A DNA stretch of 64,000 nucleotides from Jutongia huaianensis (GTDB lineage: Bacteria; Bacillota; Clostridia; Lachnospirales; Lachnospiraceae), in assembly GCF_014384985.1 (NCBI RefSeq), contig NZ_JACRSX010000017.1:1-64000 (forward strand), read 5' to 3'. A model generated the notes under the pieces. That model saw only the letters and a program-made list of their open reading frames with translations, was not told where the DNA came from and made no database searches. Both the position numbers and the translations under genes were made by a program. Positions 8,706-16,573 of the stretch are shown here, in pieces. Numbering within the stretch: the first letter of the stretch is position 1; each line of letters begins with the position of its first letter.

Positions 8706-9755
8706 TCAGGCAGCACTGCCTCGCCGGCTATGACATTCTCCATCACATATCTGCTGGAATTCCCGGAGCTTCTGCTTTGCCTGCGGACTCAGATCCTTTG
8801 GCACCTTTACCTGTACTGTCACATACTCATCTCCATGAACGGAAGAATCCTTCATGGACACAATGCCTTTTCCACGAAGCCGGATCTTGCTTCCCGCCTG
8901 GGTTCCCTCCGGAATACGGCACATCACTCTGCCACTTAGCGTATCCACCGGTGCCTCGCCGCCAAAAACTGCCGTTGTAAAAGGAACCTCAATCTGAGTA
9001 TATATATCCATTCCCTTTCTGTCAAATCCCGGCTTAGGCTGTACATGCACCTTTAAAAACAGATCGCCGGCCGGACCACCTCCATATCCCGGCTGTCCCT
9101 TGCCACGAAGACGTACACGCATTCCATCGTTTACTCCGGCAGGAATGTGTACCTGCAGGGATGTTCTCTGTCCGGAACCGTCCTGCGAAACCAGATGGAT
9201 CGTTTTGTCACAGCCAAAGGCCGCCTCTTCAAAGGTAATGTCTGTCTGTGCCTCCAGATCTTCTCCTTTCGCCGTTCCGGTACCCTGTCCAAATCCTCCA
9301 AAGCCATTTCCTGTGCCTTGACGGAAACCACTGCCAAAACCATAATGGCTCTGCCCGCGAGAGCTCTCTCCGTGGGATCTTCCATGAAACATACCACCAA
9401 AAATATCATCAAAGATATCATCCATATCGCCACCCTCAAAATGATATTCCCGGTAGCCACCTGTCCCAAAATCAGGACCGCCATAACTCTGATAAAAATG
9501 TCCGTTTCCTGTAGAACCTGTTCCTCCTTCTTCAAACGCTGCAAAACCATACTGGTCATAAAGCTTTTTCTTTTCTGCATCACTGAGTACATTATATGCT
9601 TCGGTTACTTCTTTAAAATTCTTCTCTGCTTCTTTATCCCCCGGATTTACGTCCGGATGATATTTTTTGGCAAGCTTACGGTATGCTTTTTTGATCTCCT
9701 TCTCATCCGCTCCTTTCCGGATACCAAGGACATCGTAATAATCTCGTTTCTTCAT
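8706..9755 (-). CDS. DnaJ-type co-chaperone lacking the zinc finger (class B)
   Basis: 349 residues from the ATG at 9755, which has GGAGGTGAGGATC just upstream; a longer frame is not supported. Residues about 3-68 form the J domain with the HPD tripeptide ([11 protein letters not shown]) that stimulates DnaK. A long Gly/Phe/Ser-rich region (about 75-165) follows, then two C-terminal substrate-binding beta domains ([11 protein letters not shown]..., [17 protein letters not shown]). The four CxxCxGxG zinc repeats of canonical DnaJ are absent, so it is a CbpA/class B protein. It is monocistronic, with a 180-nt leader and a heat-shock-like promoter (see 9942-9983). No dnaK, grpE or hrcA lies nearby in the window. 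Confidence 0.92.
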   Translation of the reverse strand: MKKRDYYDVLGIRKGADEKEIKKAYRKLAKKYHPDVNPGDKEAEKNFKEVTEAYNVLSDAEKKKLYDQYGFAAFEEGGTGSTGNGHFYQSYGGPDFGTGGYREYHFEGGDMDDIFDDIFGGMFHGRSHGESSRGQSHYGFGSGFRQGTGNGFGGFGQGTGTAKGEDLEAQTDITFEEAAFGCDKTIHLVSQDGSGQRTSLQVHIPAGVNDGMRVRLRGKGQPGYGGGPAGDLFLKVHVQPKPGFDRKGMDIYTQIEVPFTTAVFGGEAPVDTLSGRVMCRIPEGTQAGSKIRLRGKGIVSMKDSSVHGDEYVTVQVKVPKDLSPQAKQKLREFQQICDGECHSRRGSAA

Positions 9756-9841
9756 GATCCTCACCTCCGAATAAAATGAAACTGTCCATTTTCCCTTCAC
9801 TTACTACCTGGAAAACGGAAGCTTTGAAAATATACAGAAAA

Positions 9842-9869
9842 GAGGCATACGAACCGGTTCGCATCCCTC
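9842..9869 (-). other. Strong hairpin in the dnaJ leader
   Basis: On the minus strand, GAGGGATGCGAACC is followed at once by GGTTCGTATGCCTC: a near-perfect 14-bp stem (one mismatch, one G-T pair) ending in CTCTTTTCTG. It lies between promoter and start of dnaJ and could attenuate transcription, protect the RNA 5' end, or be neutral. Confidence 0.45.
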
Positions 9870-9941
9870 CAAGGCTGTTAATAGGGTGATAAACCATCCA
9901 ATATATCAACCCTGCTGTATTGCATTTTTACTTTCGATTAT

Positions 9942-9983
9942 GTTATACCACTTATTTTAGCACTCGTCAAGTCTATTGGCTAA
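9942..9983 (-). promoter_or_regulatory. Sigma-A promoter with CIRCE-like operator for dnaJ
   Basis: On the minus strand TTGACG (9965-9970) and TATAAC (9942-9947) are spaced by exactly 17 nt. Overlapping the -35, the + strand reads TTAGCACTC (9957-9965), 9 nt, then ATTGGCTAA (9975-9983). CIRCE, the HrcA operator, is TTAGCACTC-N9-GAGTGCTAA, so one arm is perfect, the spacing is perfect and the second arm keeps GCTAA. HrcA control of this dnaJ is therefore likely. Confidence 0.75.
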
Positions 9984-10005
9984 TAATTCAAATCTCATTT
10001 TCTAT

Positions 10006-10032
10006 AGTTTTTCGGTTTCAACCCGAAAAACT
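10006..10032 (-). terminator. Hairpin after the tcdA-nhaC operon
   Basis: A 10-bp stem AGTTTTTCGG / CCGAAAAACT with a 7-nt loop, 40 nt past the last gene of the operon. The U-tract on the minus strand is poor (ATAGAAAATG), so efficiency is uncertain. Confidence 0.45.
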
Positions 10033-10071
10033 TTGCATATTATTTATCTTTTTTGTCTAGTAGCGTATATT

Positions 10072-10446
10072 TTATTGATAATCCTCTAAAATGCGTTCCA
10101 CCCTGATCCTTCCACCCAAAAGCGTTTCCTCCAGCCTACCCGTCAGACGGCCACTCCAATAATCCCGTGCTTGTTGTATTTTGCGATCAAAACTGTCTCC
10201 ATTAACTCCCGGCAGCAAAGCTGCATCTCCGGTAAACACCTCTCCATCGGAACTCAAACTGACTAACTGAAGTACTTTCCGGTCAAAGCTTTCAAAATTC
10301 TCCTTCCATTTAAGCGCCGCCTCCAGAGTCTTACACACATACAGACACTGCAGTCTCGAAGGTTTCTCCCGAAACTCCTTCTGCCTAACAAGCTCGCAGA
10401 TTGTCTCACGAACAGCTCTTGACTGATTAAAGACATAATATAGCAT
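10072..10446 (-). CDS. Conserved hypothetical protein, 124 aa
   Basis: A small soluble protein with no signal peptide. It begins LYYVFNQSRAVRETIC, has a middle LYVCKTLEAALKWKENF segment and ends with Arg/Glu-rich RVERILEDY. The pattern is reminiscent of DUF2441-type proteins, but I do not firmly recognise it. It starts 18 nt after the nhaC stop behind AAGGAGGAAT and is the last gene of a four-gene operon with tcdA, a DUF gene and nhaC. No function is proposed. Confidence 0.6.
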   Translation of the reverse strand: MLYYVFNQSRAVRETICELVRQKEFREKPSRLQCLYVCKTLEAALKWKENFESFDRKVLQLVSLSSDGEVFTGDAALLPGVNGDSFDRKIQQARDYWSGRLTGRLEETLLGGRIRVERILEDYQ

Positions 10447-10464
10447 TCCTCCTTGATGTTAAGG

Positions 10465-11964
10465 TCACGCTTTCTTCTGAATCCATACACGCATCCCGGT
10501 AAGCACTGCCAGCAGGATCGCCACACTCAACAAAAGTACGACCCACCAGATCCGGATAAATGCCGCCAGGATATAGCCCACAACACAAACGGCCGCCACC
10601 ACTGCCGCATAGGGAAGCTGTGTCGATACATGATTCATATGATTACACTGTGCTCCCGCCGAGGACATGACCGTTGTGTCCGAAATCGGGGACACATGAT
10701 CACCACACACCGCTCCGGCCAAAACTGCAGACACGGAAATGATCATCATTTCCATATGTCCCTGCTCCGGAAACATAGCAATCACAATCGGTACAAGAAT
10801 CGCAAAGGTTCCCCAGCTTGTCCCTGTAGAAAATGCCAGAAAGATCGCTATCACAAAAACGATCATCGGAATAAACAGGCTGGCGGATGCATTCTGTCCT
10901 ACAACACCCTTAACGAATGTACTGATCTCCAAATGATCGCCAATCCCCTTCAATGCCCATGCAAAGGTCAGGATCGCCATTGCCGGAACCATCAGACGAA
11001 AGCCCTCTACAAAACTGTCCATAAAGTCCTGAAATGTCAGTACCTTTCGTGGCAGATACCAGATCATACAGAATAATATCGTGACAAGTCCCGCAAAGAT
11101 CAGACTCCTCTCGGAATCACAGCCGGAAAATGCAGCAACAACATTGGTCGCTCCCCCTAAAAAGCCGGTATAGATCATGGCTCCGATCGCAGATACGATC
11201 AACAATAAAACCGGCAGGATCAGATCCGCCACGCGCCCCTTTTCATTGACCTTTTCCTGCTTTTCCTCTTTGATATTCTCCGATCCGGAGGTAAAAAGAT
11301 CTCCCCGTTCTGCATTGATCTCATGCTTTTTCATCAGACCAAAATCAAAGCCGGTCAGGATCAGGTATAAGACCATGATCAAGGTCAGAATGGCATATAA
11401 ATTATACGGAATCGTCCGCAGAAATAAACTGAATCCGGTCAGGGAGGATCCCTTCGGCACATAGGAATTTACTGCCGCTGCCCAGCTTGAGATCGGTGCA
11501 ATAATGCAGACTGGTGCTGCCGTGGCATCAATGATATATGCAAGCTTTGCCCTGGATACCTTATAGCGGTCTGTCACCGGCCGCATCACCGAGCCTACGG
11601 TCAGACAATTAAAATAATCATCCACAAAGATCAGTACACCCAGTCCCATGGTCGATAATAATGCAATTTTTTTATTTTTAATCTTGGAAATCGCCCACTT
11701 TCCATAGGCGGCAGAACCGCCGGAACGGGACATCAGCACAACCACCATTCCAAGCATAACCATAAAAAATAAAATATTAATGTTCATGCTATCCTTAATG
11801 GTGTCAAAGATCACGGTAAATGCCGTCCATGGATGAAACTGTGCATACATAAAGGAACCTACTACGATCCCAACAAACAGCGAACTGTAAACCTCTTTTG
11901 TGATCAATGCAAGTACAATCGCCAAAATTGGCGGCAGCAATGACCAAATTGTTCCTGTAAACAT
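10465..11964 (-). CDS. nhaC: Na+/H+ antiporter, NhaC family
   Basis: A 499-residue polytopic membrane protein with about 11-12 hydrophobic segments. NhaC-type landmarks include SWAAAVNSYVPKGS, FSTGTSWGTFAILVPI and CGDHVSPISDTTVMSSAGA, where the polar residues of the ion path lie. It probably exchanges cytoplasmic Na+ (or an organic anion pair, as in some NhaC relatives) against protons. A loop near residue 215-250 is charged and cytoplasmic. It starts 4 nt after the preceding DUF gene with GGGAGAG upstream, so it is translationally coupled. Whether it is a true sodium antiporter or a malate/lactate-type exchanger cannot be resolved from sequence alone. Confidence 0.88.
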   Translation of the reverse strand: MFTGTIWSLLPPILAIVLALITKEVYSSLFVGIVVGSFMYAQFHPWTAFTVIFDTIKDSMNINILFFMVMLGMVVVLMSRSGGSAAYGKWAISKIKNKKIALLSTMGLGVLIFVDDYFNCLTVGSVMRPVTDRYKVSRAKLAYIIDATAAPVCIIAPISSWAAAVNSYVPKGSSLTGFSLFLRTIPYNLYAILTLIMVLYLILTGFDFGLMKKHEINAERGDLFTSGSENIKEEKQEKVNEKGRVADLILPVLLLIVSAIGAMIYTGFLGGATNVVAAFSGCDSERSLIFAGLVTILFCMIWYLPRKVLTFQDFMDSFVEGFRLMVPAMAILTFAWALKGIGDHLEISTFVKGVVGQNASASLFIPMIVFVIAIFLAFSTGTSWGTFAILVPIVIAMFPEQGHMEMMIISVSAVLAGAVCGDHVSPISDTTVMSSAGAQCNHMNHVSTQLPYAAVVAAVCVVGYILAAFIRIWWVVLLLSVAILLAVLTGMRVWIQKKA

Positions 11965-11968
11965 AATC

Positions 11969-12529
11969 TTACTCTCCCTTCACCGGAATAACCTCTCCAA
12001 AATCATAATCCACATAATCCTCCGGAGTAAACCGGTGATAGATCACATGACGGCCCTCAAAGGTAATGCAATAGCGGTAATCATTTGGTTTATTGTCCCG
12101 AAAATAGAACAGATAATCAAAATCATCCCCTGCATAACTGCCCTCAAAAACCTGATCCGAATACTGTGTAAAAAGCGTTTCCACATCCTGCAGAGTACAG
12201 CCGTGATGGGCGATCGTCTGAATAAATTTCACCAGAAAATCATCCTCTCCCTGATGCTCATGGACATACTCGACTCCCTCCGGCGGAATCTGGATACAGA
12301 ATCTTTCTTTTTGGGAAGATGCCGTAATCCCGCCAAAATGCGCTCTTGTGGCCTCTGAAAACTCCTTCATCCGCTCCAACATTTCCTCTTCCGTACAATC
12401 TACCTCCAGCAGATGATTCAGAGAGGATAACGGATAATACAGACGTAAAAGCTCCTTACGATAGCCTAGCTTGATCTGTTCTTCCAGGATCAGATCTCTC
12501 AAATTTTTTTCTAATTTTTCAATATTCAT
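11969..12529 (-). CDS. DUF3877-like conserved protein, 186 aa
   Basis: A soluble, acidic protein without signal or membrane segments. It opens with an amphipathic helix (NIEKLEKNLRDLILEEQIKL) and contains a central RFCIQIPPEGVEYVHEH and a C-terminal FEGRHVIYHRFTPEDYVDYDFG. The composition fits a Clostridia-specific DUF (DUF3877/3878 type), a label I give with low certainty. It sits between tcdA (18-nt gap) and nhaC (4-nt gap) in one operon. No catalytic motif is visible. Confidence 0.6.
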   Translation of the reverse strand: MNIEKLEKNLRDLILEEQIKLGYRKELLRLYYPLSSLNHLLEVDCTEEEMLERMKEFSEATRAHFGGITASSQKERFCIQIPPEGVEYVHEHQGEDDFLVKFIQTIAHHGCTLQDVETLFTQYSDQVFEGSYAGDDFDYLFYFRDNKPNDYRYCITFEGRHVIYHRFTPEDYVDYDFGEVIPVKGE

Positions 12530-12547
12530 AATCGGATATCATCCCTT

Positions 12548-13330
12548 CTATTCTTCAACCGGCAACGGACCTGCCAGGTCTTTCACAACCTCTCCGGCAA
12601 TGATCAGTCCCGCTACGGATGGAACAAACGCCACACTGCCCGGAATATCACGACGCTCTGTACATTTGTGCTTTGCTCCCGGCGGGCAGATATAGTTTGT
12701 CCTGCAGCTGATGCTCATATCCTCCAAAGGTCGAATGGACTTCTCAGTAGAGTAAACTACCTTCAGATCCTTAACATTTCTTTTGCGAAGCTCCCGGCGC
12801 ATGACTCTCGCCAGAGGACAGATCGTCGTATCGTAAATATCTGCCACCTGAAACTTCGTCGGATCCAGCTTATTTCCTGCTCCCATGCTGCTGATCACCG
12901 GCACGCCTGCTTCTTTCGCCCGCATAATGATGTCCAGCTTGGCAGTCACAGTATCCACCGCATCCACCACATAAGAATACCCGGAAAAGTCAAATTCGTC
13001 TGCATTTTCCGGCAGATAAAAGCACTGCCTGACTTCCACCTGTGCCTGTGGGTTAATATCAAGAATACGATCACGCATCACATCTGTTTTATATTGTCCA
13101 ACGGTGCTGCGGGTCGCAATGATCTGACGGTTGAGATTGGTCAGACATACCTTATCATCATCAACAAGTACAAAAGAACCCACACCGCTTCTGACAAGTG
13201 CCTCCACGACATAACCGCCGACACCGCCAATACCAAAAACTGCCACCTTTGCCGATGCCAGCCGGTCAATTCCTTCCTTTCCCAATAAAAGCTGTGTTCT
13301 GGAAAACTGATTTAACATACTAATAACCAT
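12548..13330 (-). CDS. tcdA: tRNA t6A dehydratase, ThiF/TcdA family
   Basis: An E1-like adenylating enzyme of about 256-260 residues; the start may be ATG 13330 or 13318, with only a weak GAAAGG site to choose by. It has the nucleotide-binding motif GIGGVGGYVVEALVRSG, the NLNRQI arginine finger region, and DAVDTVTAKLDII, as in TcdA (CsdL), which cyclises N6-threonylcarbamoyladenosine in tRNA to ct6A using ATP. It differs from the ThiF/HcyF-type protein at 22097-22900, which has two CxxC zinc motifs and a sulfur-carrier neighbour. First gene of an operon with the DUF gene, nhaC and the 124-aa protein. Confidence 0.88.
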   Translation of the reverse strand: MVISMLNQFSRTQLLLGKEGIDRLASAKVAVFGIGGVGGYVVEALVRSGVGSFVLVDDDKVCLTNLNRQIIATRSTVGQYKTDVMRDRILDINPQAQVEVRQCFYLPENADEFDFSGYSYVVDAVDTVTAKLDIIMRAKEAGVPVISSMGAGNKLDPTKFQVADIYDTTICPLARVMRRELRKRNVKDLKVVYSTEKSIRPLEDMSISCRTNYICPPGAKHKCTERRDIPGSVAFVPSVAGLIIAGEVVKDLAGPLPVEE

Positions 13331-13476
13331 GCCTTTCTAATAGTCCTACTTAGTGTACCACAATCATTGATATTATGATATCCCTTTTCTCCTGTTTTTA
13401 ATGTATGAATCATAGCCCTCCCATACATCTGGCAGCCTTATGAAATATTCTCCGTTGATTTCCGGCTTTTTCTTTT

Positions 13477-14829
13477 TTACTGAATATTATCATTATCGTT
13501 CACCGTATAGATACTCAATCTTCCCTTTTTTCTTTGTTCTAATTGTCCGGAACCGCATAATTCCTTGAGAAGCCGAAACGCCTTTGTCGAACCTGCTCCA
13601 AGAAGCTTTTCCGCCTCTTTTCTGGTGATCACTTTATTCTTTCTGACATAATCAAGAAGCTGCTGCTTTTCATTCGGAACAGACATCATATAATTTACAG
13701 GAACCTCCCGAACCACAAAAGGAAGCTCTTCTATTTCTTCATTTCGATTAGGTAACGTCACCCTGAAAACGCCTTTGGCTGTTTCAAACTTCGGCTGCTC
13801 TTTCCTGTTTTTATATGCTCTTTGAATCCTCCCGATGCCGGTTCCATAACTCTCAATCAATTTCATACGATAGAATACCGCCGCCAGACCCGGATTTCTC
13901 GACTGGGAAACTCCAAGAAAAATGGAATTGATCTCCAGTCCCGGAACCAGACCTCCCAAAGAAACAAATTCCATCCGGTCCTCATAAATATTGATCAGAT
14001 TACTTCCACTAAAGGAATAGTCTCTGTGAACGATACTGTTAAGCAGAGCCTCCCGGATAGCCTCCTCCGGATAGTCCCTGGTATCGGTCCGTTCTAACCC
14101 GGAAAAGCTCGCTTTTGTTTTATTGGCCATATCAACATATTGGTAAACATCCTCCAACTGCTTTAGAAGAGAACCCGAAAACTCTTTGCGATCCCGGAAA
14201 ATCTCTTTGTCTTTTCCCTGAAATAATGCTATTTTAGTCGTCACCTCACACTGATCAGACAACAACAAAGCCAGATTGGTATACAATCCGTCCTCCCCGA
14301 TCAATTTCAGTGTCCGCATCTGGGCATCTCCGATTTCAAATCCTCTCAGCTCCATTTCCCGGTAGAATTCCCGAAAGGTCAGCTCCTGTGTCATACTCCG
14401 GCACAACTCAAAGGATCTTCCGCTGTTCTGAAGAAGCATCTCCCGGATTCCTTCCTCCGTCATAGGCTGTGAAGAACTGCCCTTTCTAACATATACACCT
14501 CCGGGCTTCAATCCCTTTTCCCTCAAATAATACGGACGATTTGTCCCGGTTGTGATCTGAATTTCAATCACATTTCTGCCCTCGATAGCAACACTGTCCA
14601 CCCTGACAAAAGGCATAACATCCGGTGCAATCGCATCTTTCAGGGAATTCACAATGCGAAGCATAACCTCATCCGGATCATCTACCCCCTTGACAGCACC
14701 ATCATTGCATATCCCAACAAAAACAGTGCCTCCCTCAGCATTTGCAAATGCAATTACTTCTTTTTTTATATCTGAAACATATTCCTGCTTATATTCTGTA
14801 TTTAACTTTTCACCTGACATCTCGCCCAT
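13477..14829 (-). CDS. AlbA_2/Schlafen-type ATP-binding regulator
   Basis: 450 residues. The N-terminal ~120 residues form an AlbA_2 (Schlafen-fold) domain, with the signature EVIAFANAEGGTVFVGICNDG and the following VYVRKGSSS. The middle has the HATPase_c_4-like segment EAIREALLNSIVHRDYSFSGS and GTGIGRIQRAYK. The C-terminal ~60 residues are a winged-helix (RKNKVITRKEAEKLLGAGST). Such proteins are usually called transcriptional regulators or ATP-dependent helicase-related proteins, but their partners are unknown. Start ATG has GGAGAG upstream and a strong promoter. Monocistronic. Confidence 0.82.
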   Translation of the reverse strand: MGEMSGEKLNTEYKQEYVSDIKKEVIAFANAEGGTVFVGICNDGAVKGVDDPDEVMLRIVNSLKDAIAPDVMPFVRVDSVAIEGRNVIEIQITTGTNRPYYLREKGLKPGGVYVRKGSSSQPMTEEGIREMLLQNSGRSFELCRSMTQELTFREFYREMELRGFEIGDAQMRTLKLIGEDGLYTNLALLLSDQCEVTTKIALFQGKDKEIFRDRKEFSGSLLKQLEDVYQYVDMANKTKASFSGLERTDTRDYPEEAIREALLNSIVHRDYSFSGSNLINIYEDRMEFVSLGGLVPGLEINSIFLGVSQSRNPGLAAVFYRMKLIESYGTGIGRIQRAYKNRKEQPKFETAKGVFRVTLPNRNEEIEELPFVVREVPVNYMMSVPNEKQQLLDYVRKNKVITRKEAEKLLGAGSTKAFRLLKELCGSGQLEQRKKGRLSIYTVNDNDNIQ

Positions 14830-14856
14830 TCTTTCTCTCCTTTCTCACTTTTTATC

Positions 14857-14885
14857 ATTATAAGAAAGAAAGAAAGGAAAGTCAA
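14857..14885 (-). promoter_or_regulatory. Sigma-A promoter of the AlbA_2 gene
   Basis: Minus strand TTGACT (14880-14885), 17 nt of pyrimidine-rich repeat (CTTT units), TATAAT (14857-14862). The AlbA_2 gene ATG lies about 28 nt downstream of the -10. Confidence 0.8.
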
Positions 14886-14907
14886 TGAACATTTTCTATG
14901 TTACATA

Positions 14908-15804
14908 CTATCTCCGGATATACCTCTCCGCCTCTGTCGCTGCATTGGCCCCATCTGCTGCCGCCGTGATCACCTGACGAAGTGCCTTGGTACGCACATC
15001 TCCGGCCACAAAAAGTCCCTGGGCCGAGGTGATCCCCTGCTCTCCTGCTGCCACATAACCATACTCGTCAAGTTCTGCAACGCCTTGAAGCAGTCCTGTT
15101 ACCGGCTCCATTCCTACTGCCGCAAAGACACCGGACACTTCCAGTCTGCGGCCATCCTCCAGCATCAGAGCCTCTACCCGCTGTTCTCCCTGAATCTCCT
15201 GTACTCTCGCATTCGTCAGGATCTCAATATTTTCTGCATCCTTTACCTTCTGCACCGTCCCCGCATTTCCGCGAAACTCGTCACGGCGGTGGATCAGATA
15301 AACCTTCTCACAGATCTGTGACAGATAAAGAGCATCATCCAGTGCCGTATCACCACCGCCGATCACTGCCGTGGTTTTTCCCTGAAAAAATGCACCATCA
15401 CAGGTAGCACAGTAGGACACACCTCTGCCGGAAAGCTTGTCCTCTCCCGGTACGTTTAAATGGCGATGGGATGCTCCTGCCGCATAGATCACGGTCTTCG
15501 TCTCCAAAACATCCCCGCCTGCCAGAAGCACCTTCCAATAACCATCGGACTGCTCCAGCTTCGTGACCTCTTCCTCCAGAAAAGCCGTCCCCAGATTCTC
15601 AGCATGCTCCCGGAATTTTTCTCCCAGAGAATATCCTTCAATCCCCGGAATGCCCAGATAATTATCCACCTGACCACTCTCCGCGATCTGCCCGGTTCCA
15701 CAATATTCCTTTTCGATCACAAGAATATCCAGACCGGCACGTCTGCCATAAACTGCAGCCGACAATCCCGCCGGACCGCTTCCTATAATTATAATATCTT
15801 TCAT
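14908..15804 (-). CDS. trxB: Thioredoxin reductase (NADPH/FAD)
   Basis: 298 residues from the ATG at 15804 (AAAGGAAAACGG upstream; a longer frame is unsupported). It has the FAD motif GSGPAGLSAAVYGRRAG at 8-24, the redox pair Cys132-Ala-Thr-Cys135, the NADPH motif VIGGGDTALDDALYL, and the C-terminal FAD motif GLFVAGDVRTKALRQV. It reduces thioredoxin-like proteins; in this setting a plausible partner is the CIPC thioredoxin-like protein at 23208-23522. It is the last gene of the sulfur block, 100 nt after the Rrf2 gene, with a hairpin between them. The usual length for the family is 300-320, so it is complete. Confidence 0.92.
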   Translation of the reverse strand: MKDIIIIGSGPAGLSAAVYGRRAGLDILVIEKEYCGTGQIAESGQVDNYLGIPGIEGYSLGEKFREHAENLGTAFLEEEVTKLEQSDGYWKVLLAGGDVLETKTVIYAAGASHRHLNVPGEDKLSGRGVSYCATCDGAFFQGKTTAVIGGGDTALDDALYLSQICEKVYLIHRRDEFRGNAGTVQKVKDAENIEILTNARVQEIQGEQRVEALMLEDGRRLEVSGVFAAVGMEPVTGLLQGVAELDEYGYVAAGEQGITSAQGLFVAGDVRTKALRQVITAAADGANAATEAERYIRR

Positions 15805-15847
15805 ATCCGTTTTCCTTTCCCGTTGTTCTCTTCTCAAAACCAAAGAT

Positions 15848-15890
15848 ACCGATAATGCCTTATCCTGTATCGCCAAGAAACATTATCGGT
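15848..15890 (-). terminator. Intercistronic hairpin between the Rrf2 gene and trxB
   Basis: A 10-bp stem ACCGATAATG / CATTATCGGT with a 23-nt loop. On the minus strand it is followed by ATCTTTGGTTTT, so it may partly end transcription before trxB; on the + strand it is followed by ATTATTTTTATTATTT. Confidence 0.5.
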
Positions 15891-15904
15891 ATTATTTTTA
15901 TTAT

Positions 15905-16336
15905 TTAGATTACATAAAATCCGGCTTCTTCCGTCTGCTCTTCTTCCCAGTCCAAGAGATCCTGCAGTGTAATATTATCAACAATATCATTGACCGCTTT
16001 TCCCATTTTGTCCCAGACACGGTTGATCACAGAAGCCTTTTCCATTTCGTTGGAGGTGTCCGAAGAAAGGGACATTAAATCCCCCTCCGTCTGCCGCAGG
16101 ATCATTCCCACCGTGTATTCCTCCGGTGTTTTTTTCAGCAGATAACCACCCTGAGGTCCACGGACGCTCTTAACAAAGCCAGCTTTGTTGAGCACGGAAA
16201 TAATCTGCTCCAGATATTTTTCTGAAATCTGCTGACGTTTTGCGGTTTCTTTTAACGGCACCGGCACGCCGCGATTATGATTCGCCAGATCCAGCATCAG
16301 GATCAAAGCATATCTTCCTCTGGTAGAAATCTTCAT
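15905..16336 (-). CDS. Rrf2-family regulator, CymR-like
   Basis: 143 residues with the Rrf2 winged-helix signature MKISTRGRYALILMLDLA, the recognition region ISEKYLEQIISVLNKAGFVKS, and VRGPQGGYLLKK. The protein contains no cysteine, so it cannot hold the 2Fe-2S cluster of IscR or the nitric-oxide-sensing cluster of NsrR. That, and its place inside a sulfur-assimilation block, favours a CymR/CysR type: a repressor of sulfur and cysteine genes that in Bacillus and Staphylococcus works with cysteine synthase. It is probably autoregulatory for the block and may act at the promoter at 26048. The acidic C-terminal tail (EEEQTEEAGF) is normal for the group. Confidence 0.85.
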   Translation of the reverse strand: MKISTRGRYALILMLDLANHNRGVPVPLKETAKRQQISEKYLEQIISVLNKAGFVKSVRGPQGGYLLKKTPEEYTVGMILRQTEGDLMSLSSDTSNEMEKASVINRVWDKMGKAVNDIVDNITLQDLLDWEEEQTEEAGFYVI

Positions 16337-16339
16337 ATG

Positions 16340-16573
16340 GAACTCCTCTTCTAACTGCTAAAACTACGGTTGACACTAATAATATGCGAAGCAACTTCTA
16401 AAACCATGATGCCACGGATTGCTCCATTGCGACGCAATTTCCGCAATCCTGCAACCACCTCCAATCCCACAGATTTGCAAGCAAATCTGCTTCTTGTCGG
16501 TGTTTGGCGGGTCAAGCCAGTAGATAGCAATTTGTATGTAAACATACATTGCTATCTACTTTTGACCCTTGCA
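16340..16573 (-). repeat. Structured intergenic element between cysN and the Rrf2 gene
   Basis: On the minus strand the spacer opens with a long interrupted stem, GGGTCAA...TTGACCC, enclosing GTAGATAGCAAT...ATTGCTATCTAC. Then come CAGATTTGC-TT-GCAAATCTG and nested GATTGC...ATTGCG/GCAAT...GCAATC hairpins. No start codon with a ribosome site is present. The layout (outer AT-rich stem, then GC-richer small stems) recalls the 179-nt repeats at 21735-22089, but the sequence is different. It could be a terminator/attenuator, a small RNA or a mobile repeat. Confidence 0.5.

Noticed and set aside
9842..9869. tRNA-like GGTTCGCATCC segment in the dnaJ leader
   Set aside because: No acceptor, D or anticodon arms can be built around it; it is simply half of a hairpin.
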